Origin: Serripes groenlandicus
Taxonomy: Eukaryota; Mollusca; Bivalvia; Cardiida; Cardiidae
Assembly (NCBI GenBank): GCA_031761405.1
Contig: JASEVX010000001.1
Location: forward strand, 23,579,270-23,643,269
DNA length: 64,000 nucleotides
Direction: 5' to 3'
Shown here one piece after another: positions 43,301 through 58,300 of this stretch (positions within the stretch are counted from its first letter, which is position 1; every line of letters starts with the position of its first letter). The translations under genes and the position numbers were made by a program. Below the pieces are notes generated by a model, which was not told the origin of the DNA, did no database searches, and saw only the letters and a program-made list of their open reading frames with translations.

Positions 43301-46300
43301 ATTGGGAATCCTATGATGCATGGTTGAGATGCGGGCCGGACAAGATCCAGTCCTATCAAACTACTCATGTTAACCTTTGACCTCTTAGTGATCCTTGACA
43401 TTTGAGATACAGGTCTGGGTCTTGAGAGTGACACGCAACCTCATCATGATGAACGTTTGCGCCAAGTTTCATGGAAATCCTATGGATGGTTAAGATGCCG
43501 GCCGGACAAGGTAGTCATATCAAACAGTACTCATTTTGACCTTTGACCTCTAAGTGTGACCTTGACATTTAAGGTACAGGCCTGGGTCTAGTGTCTGACA
43601 CGCTGCCTCATCATGGTGAATGTTTGTGCCAAGTTTCTTGGAAATCCTATGATGGATGGTTAAGATGCGGGCCGGACAAGGTACATTCCTATCAAACGGT
43701 ACTTATTTTAACCTTTAACCTCTAAGTGTGATCTTTACATTTGAGGGACAGGCCTAGGTCTTGTGCATGACACGCCGACTTATCATGGTGAACGTTTGTG
43801 CCAAGTTTCTTGGAAATCTTACGATGGATGGTTAAGATACGGGACAGACAAGGTAAGCCTATCAAACAGTACTCATTTTGACCTTGACATTTGAGATACA
43901 GGCCTGGGTCTTGCGTGCGACACGCCGCCTCATCATGGTGAACGTTTGTGCCAAGTTTCTTTCAAATCCTATGATGCATGGTTAAGATGTTGGCCGGACA
44001 AGGTTAGGTGGGACTGACAGACAGACAGACGGAATCTATAGGGGACTAATAAATACCCACAAACAACAAACTGGCAGCAGACAACTTTGAAAACATCGAG
44101 GGGGTCAGAAAGTGTCTGCATGTGGTAAAGGGCGGTTTATATCCTTTGGAAGACATTTGATGTCTCTCACAAGGGAAAAATGTTAGGATTATGACTCAAT
44201 CAATAATAGCACTGCAAGCGAATGCCAACGTCTGCTTTAACTGAATAATTACTAAAGCCAGATTTATATGACTTGATATAAACATGCATATTGTTCCTAG
44301 GAACATGTGTACCAAGTGTTTTGAGTAATGAGTTAAGATTAAAGTTTTGTGACAATGCCGACGACGAGGCCAAGGGTATCAAAATACCCTGATTTTTCTT
44401 CTTTGAAAAACAGACAAGCTAATTAAACCTTTCCCTCATACGACAATTTGAACTTATTTTGTCAAAACATAGAAAATCTCCATAGTTGAATGGATAACCT
44501 ATGACAATAAGTGGAAAACATTGTGGCAAAAGGAGAAATTGCACGTTTTGTGCAATTTCTTCTTTTGTCACTATGTTTTCAAAAAGCCGTCTGCTGCAGA
44601 GGCGTCAGAAAGCATCTATATGAGGGAAAGGGTTAAAGAATAATTTCACTAACTCCCTAAGTAAATAGATTTTACATGATTAAAAATTAAGTACCGGTAG
44701 GTTGACACAAGTTCAAATGTTTTTATAATAAAATTCTACTAGTCCAATTTATACATGACTGAAATGTTAGTAAAAACAACAACAACAGCAAAAAGAAAAA
44801 CAAAATATGAAAGTAAGTGGCTATCTAAATTAATGGTTAACTAAACGGAAGATCATTCATATAACTGGTTATTAATGTCCGTTACCCTTTGCATCCCTTA
44901 TAATTAGTAGCATGCTATTAAGATTAAATGTATTTTGAAAATTGATAAGCAAATAACATATTACAATTAATAACTACAGGGTAAAATATGCTATACAGAC
45001 TACATGAAGTTAAATAGGATGCCAGCAATACTCATTTCAACACTTCTTTTTCTGTTATCCCGATTTAGTTTCAACACCTCTACAGGAGAGGAGCACATTC
45101 AACCCTTTCCCTCATACGACAATTCTGCAGCAGAAGACCGTGAACATATTTTGTCAAAAAATAGAAAATCTCTATAATTGAATGGATAACCTACGACTAA
45201 AAGTTGAAAACATTGTGTCAGAAAGCGTCTTTATGAGGGAAAGGGTTAAACCATTTCCCAAATGCAGACGCTTTCCGACACCTCTGAAGCAGACTACTTT
45301 TGAAATCATTGTTGCAAAAGAAGAAATTGCCATTATGAGCAATGTCTTCCTTTTAACCACTATGGTTTCAACTGTATTTAATAATTAGTCTTTTATTTAT
45401 AGATGCAGTCCGCTGAATAAACAGTTGCTTTTTTGAGCAATTTCTTCTTTTGTCACTATGTTTTCAAAAAGCAGTCTGCTGCAGAGGCATCAGAAAGTGT
45501 CTATATGAGGTGAAGGGTTAAGATTTTCTGACCAGTGAATTTTTAAAGTTAATTTTGTTGAAGGTCTAAGATGTTTTCAAAGTCATCTGATGCATACTTA
45601 TTCTATGTTGGGAAAGTCTAAACATTTGGGGAATGGAATAGGAGGAACTGCTCAAACAAGGATTTATATTTTGAAGAAGCACCAAGAGAAAAATCCTTAA
45701 CCCTTTCCCTCATACGACAATTCTGCAGCAGACGACTTTAAACATATTTTGTCAAAAATTAGAAAATCTCTATAATTGAATGGATAACCTATGACTAAAA
45801 GTGGAAAACATTGTGGCAAAAGGATAAATAGCTTGTTTTGAGCAATTTCTTCTTTTGTCACAATGTTTTCAAAAAGTTGTCTGCTGTAGAGGCTTCAGAA
45901 AGCCATTATATGAGGGAAAGGGTTACAGCAATTACAACATACTTTTGGAGATACATACATCACAAAAGAGACACAAAACACATTCTTTAAGAATTACCTG
46001 ATCTCCCTTACTGCCACTCAACCTCTTGAAGATTCCTCTCGACTTCTCTTTTTTGGCAGTTGACTGCAGGGATAAATTGGTAGTAGATGAATACCTGTTG
46101 AAAGTATAAGGGACATACTACAAGTATAGACTAAACATGTCAGCACATACCAAAACCTACAACCATTTTAGGACAGTAACATCTTTTTAAACATAGGTTT
46201 TTCCCATCAACTCTTTCCACCGAATAGGTGCTTGCTGACGCCTCTGCAGCAGAAGAATTTTGAAAACGTCATGGTAAAAGGACAGATTGCACTACATTTG

Positions 46301-49300
46301 CTACAATGTTTTCAACTATTATTTAATATTAAACGGTCATCTGTTGTAATTTTCTGTATTTTTCCTGAATTGTTTTCAACGTCGTCCACTGTAGATTTGT
46401 TGTATGTGGGAAAGGGCTAAACTTGTTTCCCCGTCTTTTTCCTTACAGATTCTCCAAACACAGTACCTGGTGATGATAATATGTCTGCTTTGAAAACATC
46501 TAAAGGAAAGAAGTGACGTATCTGAACTATCAAGTATCATTTGGATAGAATTTGAAATATTAAACATGAATTATTGAAATTTCCGTTGTTAAGTTACTTA
46601 AAACAGATTTGCACTTCCATTCTTCTGAAGTTTTCTTTTTAAAAGAATGCTTAAGAGTGATGAAACTGATCTGTCTCAACAATAACATCCATCGTAATAT
46701 CACAAAAAGAGGAATATAACATCCTAGATCAACATGCACTCAGGGCTGTACAAATCCCATAGCCCGACGCCCGGGACAAGTCATAAATCGCATCGGGCAA
46801 GTCGCTAATTGCAACATCTCAGTCCCGGACAAGTGGCATTTTCCAAAAATCCACGTCCCATTATATCAACCCATTTACGTAACAGTGAATGTAAATTATT
46901 GTGTCTGGTAGCCCGGCTTAATTACTAACACACATGTCTGTCGTGTATAAATTTGACTGTATGTTACATGGGAAAAACCACTCGCGCGTGACCATAACAA
47001 ATCAATAACAGTAGGCGGAGTTACCCACCTGTCATATCGAGTGATTTCAGCCAACCGAATCGCGTCAGTAATAGTGGATTAACGTGGTATATATATCCAA
47101 TAAGGCGGTCCAATCATAAGTGACAATTGTTCCTTGGGGCTGTGTTATTTCATAAAAGCTAGGGAATTACCTATGGATCGGTCTCATTAAAATATTCCCT
47201 TAAATGTATTTTGATCCATATTTCTACTTTCGGTATGCGATGTTTGCAAACTGGTGCAAACCGGTTCAGAAAGACTTGTAAGAAATTTTCGCCATGCAGA
47301 AGTTAATAAAATAAATTCGATCTAAATTAAAGACAATACGACAACTGCTCAAAATTATCTTGCCGTTTATCAATTTGAAATACCTTCAAGATCAACATAA
47401 TATTCGTAATATCAGGGACACAAAGAAAATTGTTTTGAATGAAATATATAAATGATTCCCCCCGAGTATGATAATTGCCCAATCACGGCTTTGTTTACCA
47501 AAATTAATTAGCATAAATGGCGGGGAAAAAAATCATATGACTTAATAGTTGCGATTTCATTGGGTGAATGACATTCGCGACCTGACGCGACCTGACGCGC
47601 CCGATGTTTACATTCAACGCTGTTTACCGATTTCTAATTCTCAAAGTAGGGAACCATGATTAACATGGCGCAATCATCAAAATGGCGGCTATGCTGCGAA
47701 TAATACCGCAACACCAATCTGACTAAAGTACACGATCTGACTAAATGTAAATGCGTAGCGTTAATAGGAGATGATTAGATTGACCGCAACACATGAAACA
47801 AATTTAACGTTTTGTTGTCTTTCATTTTTTTTGACAAGATTTTTTGATTTAATAACTACATTGAACTTGATAAATTTGACTTTTGGTTAATAAAATTGAA
47901 TTTATCAATGTCTTTCTTTGTAAAACTGACCCTGGTATCGAACACTGCCCTGTTTCGGTGAGGGACCTAAATCGGTGACCTTATTATTTTGTTATCTTCA
48001 ATTTGAAGTGCTATTGCATCATTTGACTATGTTGTCTCAAGTTTAACATTTATGTCAATAGCTTTTGAATCTTTTGTAAATATGGATAAAATACATACAT
48101 TTTATGCAGAATATTTCAAATAACCTAGTGAAAAATAATCTCTTTTCCAAATTTCATTTTTTTTAACTGAATGCTGCACTACAGGTCTTTTGCAATAATG
48201 TTATTTGAATTGGTCACTACCCTTAAATCATGTACAGTGTGTGCTCTTAATGTTATCTTTATACAGAACTAGAAAATAACCCACTAAAAAACAAATAAAA
48301 CACTCAAGAAACCGCGATCCGGGCTACCACACAATTCTTAAATTTGTCGCATGTTAAACTTGGTTTGAAGAAAAGTGGGACAAGTGAGAATCTTAGCAGG
48401 ACAAGTGGCATTCTGAAAGTCACTTGTCCTGGACAAGTGGCTGAATTTTTTTTTTGTACAGCCCTGGCACTACAAATAACCTTTTATATCTTGAATATGA
48501 ATATATATACAATATTATCCATTTTATAACAAGGCTTAACGATTACAACATGAATGCTATTTCATCAATGATTAACCCATTCCTACATACAACAAATCTG
48601 GGAGGGGCTATTTTGCATGGCATGTCAAGGGCCATGGAACCTTGCAAAGCGGCTTCTCACAGGATTCCAACATTCCAAAATGTTCATTCATTGCTTTGTC
48701 TATGGCATGCACCATTGATAAAATTATTTATAGGGGAGAGGGATGTCCTGTATTAGCGCATCCGTTGCGGAACCCATTTTTAGACCTTTGATAATTCTGG
48801 AGGAAGGATGGATATTTTGTTGGATTTGGAGAAAGTTTGGAAGGAATCAATGAATTAATAAATAAAAGCTTAATAAGAGTATGTACTGTTGTGGACTGGA
48901 ATAAAAACGGCACATGTTATGATTGCATACTAATTACACATATTTCGTGAGTGCAACTGCACAAAAGTTTTATGATCACTATGCAATCCACCATAATTGC
49001 GTCCAAATATCTCCACAATCATAGTATTAATAATATGTATTTGTGTTATTGTTTTAATGTGTACAGTTGTTATTTCTTTCATGTTTTGTCATTTTCTTTT
49101 GTCGGCATCCTGAAATAAACAGTATACTGTACTTTATGATTGTACAGTACTGAGCTGAAATATCTTTAAGTAGCTACCTTCAACATAGACTATTCAGCCA
49201 ACTGTTGGAAGACAAATGACACTTGTCACATTTACTTTTGACAGAATAAATGGCTGAGCTGGGTTTTGAACTAACAACCCCTAAACTGAAAGCCCTTGAT

Positions 49301-52300
49301 ATTATCTACTGAGCTCCTTATCCTTATCACACAGATTTTTTTTTTTTTTTGAAAAGGTGTCTGCTTCATGGTGCCAAATAGTAATTAGATCATGGAAAGG
49401 GTTAGTTTAGTTTTGTCTTTATATCTTTTCTACCAGATGGACCAAGTCACGACACTGTATCATGTTGTCCATTAACAGAAATAGGAATCGAATTTAAACA
49501 TGAACTGTTTCTATCAGATAACATGACTTCACCCCCTTGATATGTTAGATATACATTATATATTAGTCATGAATATATTGATATACTATGCAATATAGTT
49601 GTTTACATATATTTTGAATGGTAAAAAAAAGAGTTATTTATCATACCCATACATAGCATTTTAAAAACTAATCTATCAATCCAAGGAATCTGCACCCCCC
49701 CAAAAAAGCAAGATAAATAAATATATAGCATAAACCAGCATAGCATTAACGCTTTCCCACATACAACAAATCTGCAGCAGACTACTTCGAACAGATGTAG
49801 TAAACACATGAACTCTAAGATTGAAAGAGCAATTATTGAATAAAGCTGAAAACATTGTGGCAAAAGGAGAAATTGCTCATAATGAGCAAGTTTTCCTTTG
49901 TCCATATTATTTTTAAAAGTCATCTGCTGCTGAGGTGTAAGAAAGCGTCTATGTGGAAGGGATTAATAAAGAAGTTGGATTACTTGTATATAGCACTAAA
50001 GAGCAGTGTATTAATTTAGCCGTTCCCTCATAGACGCTTTCTGACGCAGACAGCTTTTTAAAAACATAGTGACAAAAGAAGAAATTGCTTAAAACAAGCA
50101 ATTTCTTTGTTTGTCACGTTGTTTTCCACTTTTAGTCATAGGCTATCCATTCAATTATAGAGATTTTCTAGTTTTTGACAAAATATGTTCATAAATAAGT
50201 CGTCTGCTGCAGAATTGTTGTATGAGGGAAAGGGTTAAAAAGTTGGATTTCAAGAGTGTTTGAAGGAAAACATGTGTCTTCTGCCAGTAGGACAAAGTGC
50301 CATCATGAAAGACGACAGACAGACAAACAGACAATGGAGCAGGAATCCCTGTGTCATGGTAAGACAAAAATAACTATACCTCTTCTTCTTAGTTGTGCTT
50401 GCAGGACTAAAGAGGGAAATTTTCTTCCTTGGCGTCTTCATGCTGTGTCTCGGTGTACACTGGTTTGGACGGGGAGGCATACTTGGGGTCTCCAGATAGC
50501 CCTTTTTGACACCTGAAATTTACAAGAACGTGAATATTTATAGTATTAGTACTTTTTTTTTAGGTTTTCATAGCATCAAAATGACTTTCAAAGGATTTGA
50601 CAGACTTCTTCAAAATACCTACATTTACAGTTAAGTTTGTATTAAGGATGTCAATTTTGTGTGACAAATTGACAATAACAAATTTGAAACACAACTGTGT
50701 ATATATTTTATCTATTCGGGGTAATCGTTACTTGAATTATGAACCGTCCCTAGTTTGTATGATGTACAAAGTTATCTGTTTTGAAAATGTCTCTCTGGAG
50801 AAAAAAGTTTCATCTAAGAACTTCTTTGAAATGGAGTAAACTCATTGAAGAAAATGCAAAATGGACTTAGTATAAGCAATTTGCCATTTTTTGACACTAT
50901 TCTAAAAAGTGACCTATACGAGGGACAATGATTACCATTTTAAAATACTTACTAGGGATTTGATCGAGTATCGATATAAGTATTCAGGTACTCTTCCGAT
51001 TGGAAATGAGTTCACATGTTCATCAAAAAGTTTTGTCTCTCGTAATATTCTGGCCATCATCAACTTACTTTCTATTGTCTTAAATAAGTACCAATATGCG
51101 CTTGTCTTGGCACCAAATAATTCAACAATTACAACCAGAAATTGTATTCGCAAACATCCAAACGTTTGGTGCAGACTTTCATACGATTTTTAAGGCGCAA
51201 AAATAAAGCAAAACCAACAGATATTTGTAAACAAATAGCCATGATAAACAGCATTAGGCTCAATAAATATTAATATCACCTATTAAAATAAGAAATATAG
51301 ACCAATAATTAGAAGTGGTTTGTACTTTCGGTTTAAAAATTTTCATGACTAAAAATATACAAGAAAAAGGGCCACTTTCGTTAAAAAGGAAACCTAGATC
51401 TCACAATGTTTTATAATTAATGCGATCCCATTTCAATCGAATAAATAAGAATGATAGAAGATAGTTCTAATGATTTGACGAACAAGTTATTATTCAATAA
51501 TTGTAATGAGTATTTTTACAACTATCCAATTAAAACGCGATGATGATTACGACAAAGGTGTGAACTTTTTTAATATTGTTGCAAATTGACTAGAGTTAAC
51601 ATTCAAATCGCTACCTGTTTGTCACGTTGATCTTCATTGACTCGTGATTGCAATCAAGTTGCCATTTTAAAGGGATTAAAATAGATCAGAGAGTGAACAA
51701 CCAATTCATTAATTTTTAAGTTTTATTCATTTACTTTTAACAGATGAAAAACAGAAACAAAAGGGCCATGTGGCCCTGGATCGCTCACCTGAGAATGGCA
51801 TTTTAAGACTTCACTCTTTCAGCGCCAATGGCAATATCATCAAGACAAACTTTCTGACATTTGGCCTAGATATCTTCGAGGCAAATATTCTGACAAAGAT
51901 TCAAAATGACCCATAATTGAACTTGGCCTAGATATCATCAAGACAAACTTTCTAACAAAGTTTCAACATGCTCAAGTTTAAAATGCGGCTTTTAGAGTGT
52001 TAACAAGATTTTCCTTAAATTAAGCCTAGTAACCTAGTTTTTGACCAAACATGACCTATATTCGATCTTGGCCTAGAAATCACTAAGACAAATATTCTGA
52101 CAAAGTTTGGCTTCCAGAGTGTTTACAAGATTGTTCATAAATTTGACCAAGTGACCTAGTTTTTGACCGGACATGACCCAGTTTCGAACTTGGCCTAGAA
52201 ATCACTAAGACAAACATTCTGACAAAGTTTCACCATGCTCAAGCCAAAAATGTAGTTTTTAACCATTCGAACTTGGCCTAGATATCACTTAGACAAACAT

Positions 52301-55300
52301 TCTGACAAAGTTTCAACATGCTCAAGCCAAAAATGTGGCTTCCAAAGTGTTAACAAGATTTTCCTTAAATTTGACTTAGTGACCTAGTTTTTGACCGGAC
52401 ATGACCCAGTTTCGAAATAAATTTGCCTAGATATCACTAAGACAGACATTCTGACAAAGTTTCAACATGCTCAAGCCAAAAATGTGGCTTGACCCAGTTT
52501 CGAAATAAATTTGCCTAGATATCACTAAGACAGACATTCTGACCAAGTTTCAACATGCTCAAGCCAAAAATGTGGCTTCCAGAGTGTTAACAAGATTTTC
52601 TTTAAATTTGACCTAGTGACCTAGTTTTTGACCCCACATGACCCAGTTTCGAACTTGGCCGAGAGTTGATGGAGATATATGTTCTGATAAACTTTCATAA
52701 AGATTGGATGCAAGATATTGCCTCTAGAGTGTTAACAAGCAAATGTTGACGACGGATGACGAACGACGAACAAAATGCGATCACAATAACTCACCTTGAG
52801 CACTACGTGCTCTGGTGAGCTAAAAATGGCGAAATTATAATCGAGTACTCCAATATACTTATTTTGATAACCGGTACTCGGACGTTTGAACGAGTACTCG
52901 GGTACCCGGTCCCATCTCTAATACTTACTATTAAGATCCAATCTCTTTACCCCTGTAGCTGGTGTAAATGGAGTACTCGCCAAGGCAGAGTGTTGGGGCA
53001 GTTGATTCAAAATGGCTTGTCTGTAGGGAGACAAAATTGAACACAATTTTTTTCTTGGCATTACACATTTGATAGTTTTCCAATTTTGTTTAACCCTTTT
53101 CCACATATAGAGCTTTCTGACTCCTCTGCAGCAGACGACTTCTGAAAACACTGTTTTCAATTTTTTTCAGTAAATATACCCACCTTTATAGGGATTTTTT
53201 ATATTCTTGTTCAGCTGTTTCCAAAGTTGTGTGCTGCAGATTTGTTGTATATGGCAAAGAGTAAAACAGGTTTATTTAAAGATCTCCCAATGGAATAAAA
53301 TTTACCCACACCTGGTTCAGTTTTAAAAAAAAATGTCTCACAATGGCTCGTGCCTTCACAGGATCAGCTAGTGAAGAAGGAGGATGCTTTAGGTTAAGAT
53401 GTCGGCTGGACAAGGTTTGGACAGACAGACGCCAACATGCATGAACATACCCCATACCACCATTGCGACTTCTATGCCGAGGTCACTGCAAGCTAGCTTG
53501 ACAAAAATCACCATAAATACATGTAAGGGTTAAATTATTAAAAAAAGTTGAAAACATTGTGGCATAAGGAGAAATTGCCCATGAACAATTGCTCCCTTTG
53601 CCACAATGTTTTCAAAAGTTGTCAGCTGCTGAGGCATCGGAAAGCATTTATATGTCGAAAAGCGTTTAAACTCTCTTTGTCCTGTTTTCTACTGTATGCC
53701 GGGCCCCTGTAGCTCAGTCAGTAGCGACATGGGCTGTCAATACAGGGGTTGTGAGTTCGAACCCCAGCTTAGCCAACATTCTTTCTGTTTTATAGTTTTA
53801 TAAAAGTCTATGCGACAAGCATCATTCATCTTCCACCAGTTGCTTTCAAAGACTGTTGTTAGGAGTATTGTAGTGACAAAACCAGGAAACACATGGGTAG
53901 GTCTATGAACTGGCCGCCGTTATATAACTGAAAAATTGTTGAAACCGGCTGTATCATTATCATGTTAAACAACAGGATACATGATAAAATAGACATGGGA
54001 TACCATAAAACATACTTTTTTGAAGCTGAGAAAGCCCTTCCTTCTGTACCAGGTCCTTTTTTCTTTCGTCTGACAACAGGTGTGGCATCTGTAAGTGATG
54101 CCTGATGCACTGATGATCGTTTGCTGGTATCCTCTGAATTCTCATTACCATGTGTATGACTAGAGTTGACATGACTGTTATAACTGGTCTGACTTAAAGC
54201 ACTGACGTTTGTCTTACCATCTGTACTACGCCTCCATTTCGTGATACTTTGAGCTATACTACTGACAAACCCTGTCAAAAAAAGAAACCCATATTAACCA
54301 TAAAATCCCATCTCTTGTCAATCCTCCTGCAAAACATGATAACATATGACTGGCTGGTTTCAATTTATGAACTTCAGCAAATTAAATTCTGCAGATGTAT
54401 AGCTGAGGATTAACTGAGATTTGTTTTCAAGAATACAGAATGTCTTTACAACATGGCAGATGACAAACAGATTTCTTACCTTCGATTTTTTTCTCTAGAC
54501 AACTAATCTTATCTCTTTGAGAACAAATAGAGCTTATGGAAAAGTCTGCAAGATTAAACTCTCCTCAGTTATCAATGTTTTCAACATTTATAAAATAAAG
54601 CCAACTTTTTATGGTGAACAGTGAATTGCCTGTTTTCCAATGATGAATAATGTATGCCAGTCCAGTGACTCTTTGTGTTAAGAATAACGGATCCAATTCA
54701 CAATTTTATCACAGCTATCAATTAATGAATGCTAAACCTAGCAACGCCAATACTGTAATAGTTAAAATATTTTTAGTTACACTTGAATGCAAAAGAAACA
54801 GCTAACCTATTTGTCGCAAGATGTAGTTACAAAAAAAATACCATTGTTTCGTGCTAAATCATTTTGATTATCTTTACATATATATCTTGGTAGAGGGTCA
54901 CCTAAGGAACATTTGTGCCAAATTAATTTTAAATAGGGCCAGTTCTTTTTTTTCCTTGACGGTTCTCCTTTTCAGTCTGCAAAGTTATGGTCCAGGCCAA
55001 ATACTTTTGGTTGAGAAAGTGAAAAGTTTCTCCTTGGTCAGTGTAATTCTATATGAAACTATAAAATAACCAAACATTAACGATTATGAGACTAGTCATT
55101 TTTTAAGGTAATTTCAATGACTGCCCCTTTTCAAAGGCAAATTTAAAAAAAAATATCCTATAATGTTTAAAACATTGTGGCTAAAGGAGAAATAGCTCAC
55201 TATGAGTATTTTCACCTTTTTCCACAATAATTTCTCCTTCAGAGAAATCAGACAGTGTCTATATATGGGAAAGGGTTAAATATTATTCATCAAGAATGAC

Positions 55301-58300
55301 ACATTACCTTGAAAAGATCCACTGCGTTTCCTTTTCTTATCCTTCCTTTTCTTTTCGTGAGTATCCTCTAGATTATCTTCACTTGCATCTAATTCATCGT
55401 CGGTACTGAACACTTCAGACATAAAGGCTGTGTTCTCCACAAGGTCCAGGCTTACCATACCAACCTCATCCGCATGCTTTATTAACATATCAACAACAGA
55501 GGTCTGCACCTGAAATGTATTTAGGAAATAGATTGAAAAACAATATCAAAATTATTTGGTGAATAGTCTGGTATCACATGTATCAAATAACATTTATAAT
55601 CAAATCTTTAAAATATCTGCAGTTAAATATTGAAAATATTGATGGAAATGGAGAAATTGTTCTGTAACTTGTTCTCTTTTTTCATACACATTACATCTGA
55701 ACTATTATGTGATCACATTTGAATGTATGTTTTTAACAGATCAAAATAATTTGAACAATCTTGGTAGAGGGTCACCCAAGGAACATGTGTCAAATTATTT
55801 CCAAATCAGGCCAGTACTTTCAGGAATGAAGATTTTTGAATTTTAATTCCTGATTACTGACCAAACACGGTGTTCCAATAAATATGTACGTCCATTCAGA
55901 AACATCAAAGTGCAAACAAACAAATTGTTAAAGATCGTCCCTCTTTAATCGGTAATAACAACAACGGTCAATCATTTATCACACTAATTTGTCTGATATA
56001 TTGATAAAAACGTGTGTAAAACAACAGTCGCTTAACCTTCACATTGTCAAATATCAAGACTGGTTACCTGTTAAAGTTATTGCGAGTCGCATACACAGAG
56101 ATGAAACGGTCAATAGAATGCTTATATCGCTTTAAATATACGCTGCTTAGAGCATTTATAAAACAAAATGGCGGCTAGCCGAGAATTTTCTTTCTCAAAT
56201 TCTTTTTTTCTTGCGCCACTATTTCTTCGCAATTGGTGACTTTGGCGACCGAAAGCGGAGGCCCTGATTTTTTACTACATACATATAAGTCAACTAAGCT
56301 CTATCCCCTGATGGCTATGTTTTTCAAGATAGAATAATTTGAACAATCTTGGAAAATGGTTACCTAAGGAACCTTTGTTAAAAATTATTTTCAAATCAGG
56401 CCAGTACTTTTGTACAAGCAGATTTCTTTAAAGCTATCACCATATATTCATAAAAGGAAAACAAGCCAAGGGATCAGAATTATTTGTGCCAAATTATTTT
56501 CAAATCTGGTCAGTACTTTTTAACAAGATGATTTTTGTTAAAGTTGTTACTATGAGTGCTTTCATTAAGCAAAATTTTAAGAAAAAACATAAATAAATTT
56601 TAACCCAAAGGTTTTTGGAAATAAATATTTAAGTTGACCTGAGGAAACTTGTTTAAAATTGATAATTAGTATAATGCAATAATACCTTAGTTGAGTTCTT
56701 GTTGCCTTATACAATCAATCAAATTGGGTGACTCTAATTGGATTGAAAGTTTGTCTTTAATCGTATTATAACGACAATTTATAAAACCTGGGATTTTATG
56801 AGGTAATGAGGTACAGTACTGACAAATTGTGGTGGAACAAGACAAGCAATTTCAAGAAGAATTTGCATATTTTCTTTTCATTTTACCCCCTTTCTGATGA
56901 TGCACCATGCACGGTGGCCATCAATGTTATCTAACCAATCAATATGTTTTGAAGAGTTTTGTAGAGTGTTACCGTATGAAGTTTTGTCAAATTAAATTGA
57001 AATCAGACAAGCACTTTCAGGGGAAAATAATTTGAAAGTGTTATCATTCTATCCTTTTTCTGATTCAACCTGGTTACCATGTTGTCAACGACTCAATATT
57101 ATTACGCATATATATGCATTTCTGCTTAAGGTTCTTGAAATCAGACAAGCAGATTTTGAAGATTATTTGTTCTATGTGGGTTCTACACTGTTTTCAATGT
57201 CATTTCAGACACATCATCTCAGTAACAAAAGATTTATTCATGATCCCTAGGTGACAAAACAGTATTAGGCCAGGTGTTGTGCCTTTCAAAATGGCACCGG
57301 ATTCAGGAGATTGATTTTAAAATTTTGGTATTTTATCGCCTTTTTGATGCTTCAGTTTTACATAGAATATAAATACTTGAATAATTTTGAAGAGTAACTT
57401 CAAAGTAATATTCCCCAGAAAGTCTAGGAGATGTCAATTGAAGTTTAAGGTTAATGAGATTCAATCAACAGAGTGGCTCAGGTGATCTTAAAAAGTGTGA
57501 CCAAAAAGATAAACATTTGGATTTACTGTCAGACAACACAAAAATGGAGATAACTATTAATAAACAGCAAAACTGCAGCAGACGACTTTGAAAACACCTT
57601 GGCAAAAACATAGAAAGGTCCATAAATGTAAGTATAATTACTGAAAAGAGTTGAAAACATTATGGCAAAAGAATAAATTTCTTGTTTTGAGCAATTTCTA
57701 CTTTTGTCACAATGTTTTCAAAAGTCGTCTTCTGCAGAGGCATCAGGAAGCGTCTCTATGTGGGAAAGGGCTAAGTAAGAAATGTATACCTGAAGTAGTT
57801 TCTCTTCACAGGATTTCATGGTTTCACTTTTACTATTAACATGCATGATGTTTGGGGCTAAAACAACTGCGAGGTTTGTACTGTCCATTTTGTTACTGCT
57901 ACAGTGTTGGGCGATACATGACAACAACTTCATGGTAAATCTTAGTGTACTTATGTGCTCTCCTGGTAACAGGAGGCATAGCAACAGTATTGCCTTCTTT
58001 GAGATCTCCTCATCTTCCATCTGGTAGCACCGTACAAATGTATCATGGTATGTACTTGTAAATAATGGCTCTGGAAGCTCTCGGAAGAATTGTTTGACCA
58101 GTGCTGTGACATCATGAACATTGGCTCCGACCAACCCTTTCCCACAGTCTAGCTGTTGCTGTTAAAAAAAGTGATATATATGTGTAATACTTTAAGAGTA
58201 ATACGAGATTTCTGTCAAACAAACTGACACATGATGGAGAAGTGATCTCCGTGTCATCCTGCCAAAGCAAGCAACACAAAAAGAGAAATATACCTTTGCT

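Noticed and set aside
53699..53777. Functional tRNA-Asp gene
   Set aside because: Box A and box B are present and the loop reads CTGTCAA, but acceptor, anticodon and T stems do not pair; a SINE-type body follows.
58138..58152. RhoGAP exon codons TGTGGGAAAGGGTT resemble a MITE end
   Set aside because: The 14 bp match lies in a segment that aligns without gaps to the RhoGAP domain of relatives (LDCGKGLVG against ..VDHGEGCLSS..), so it is most likely chance rather than an exonised MITE.
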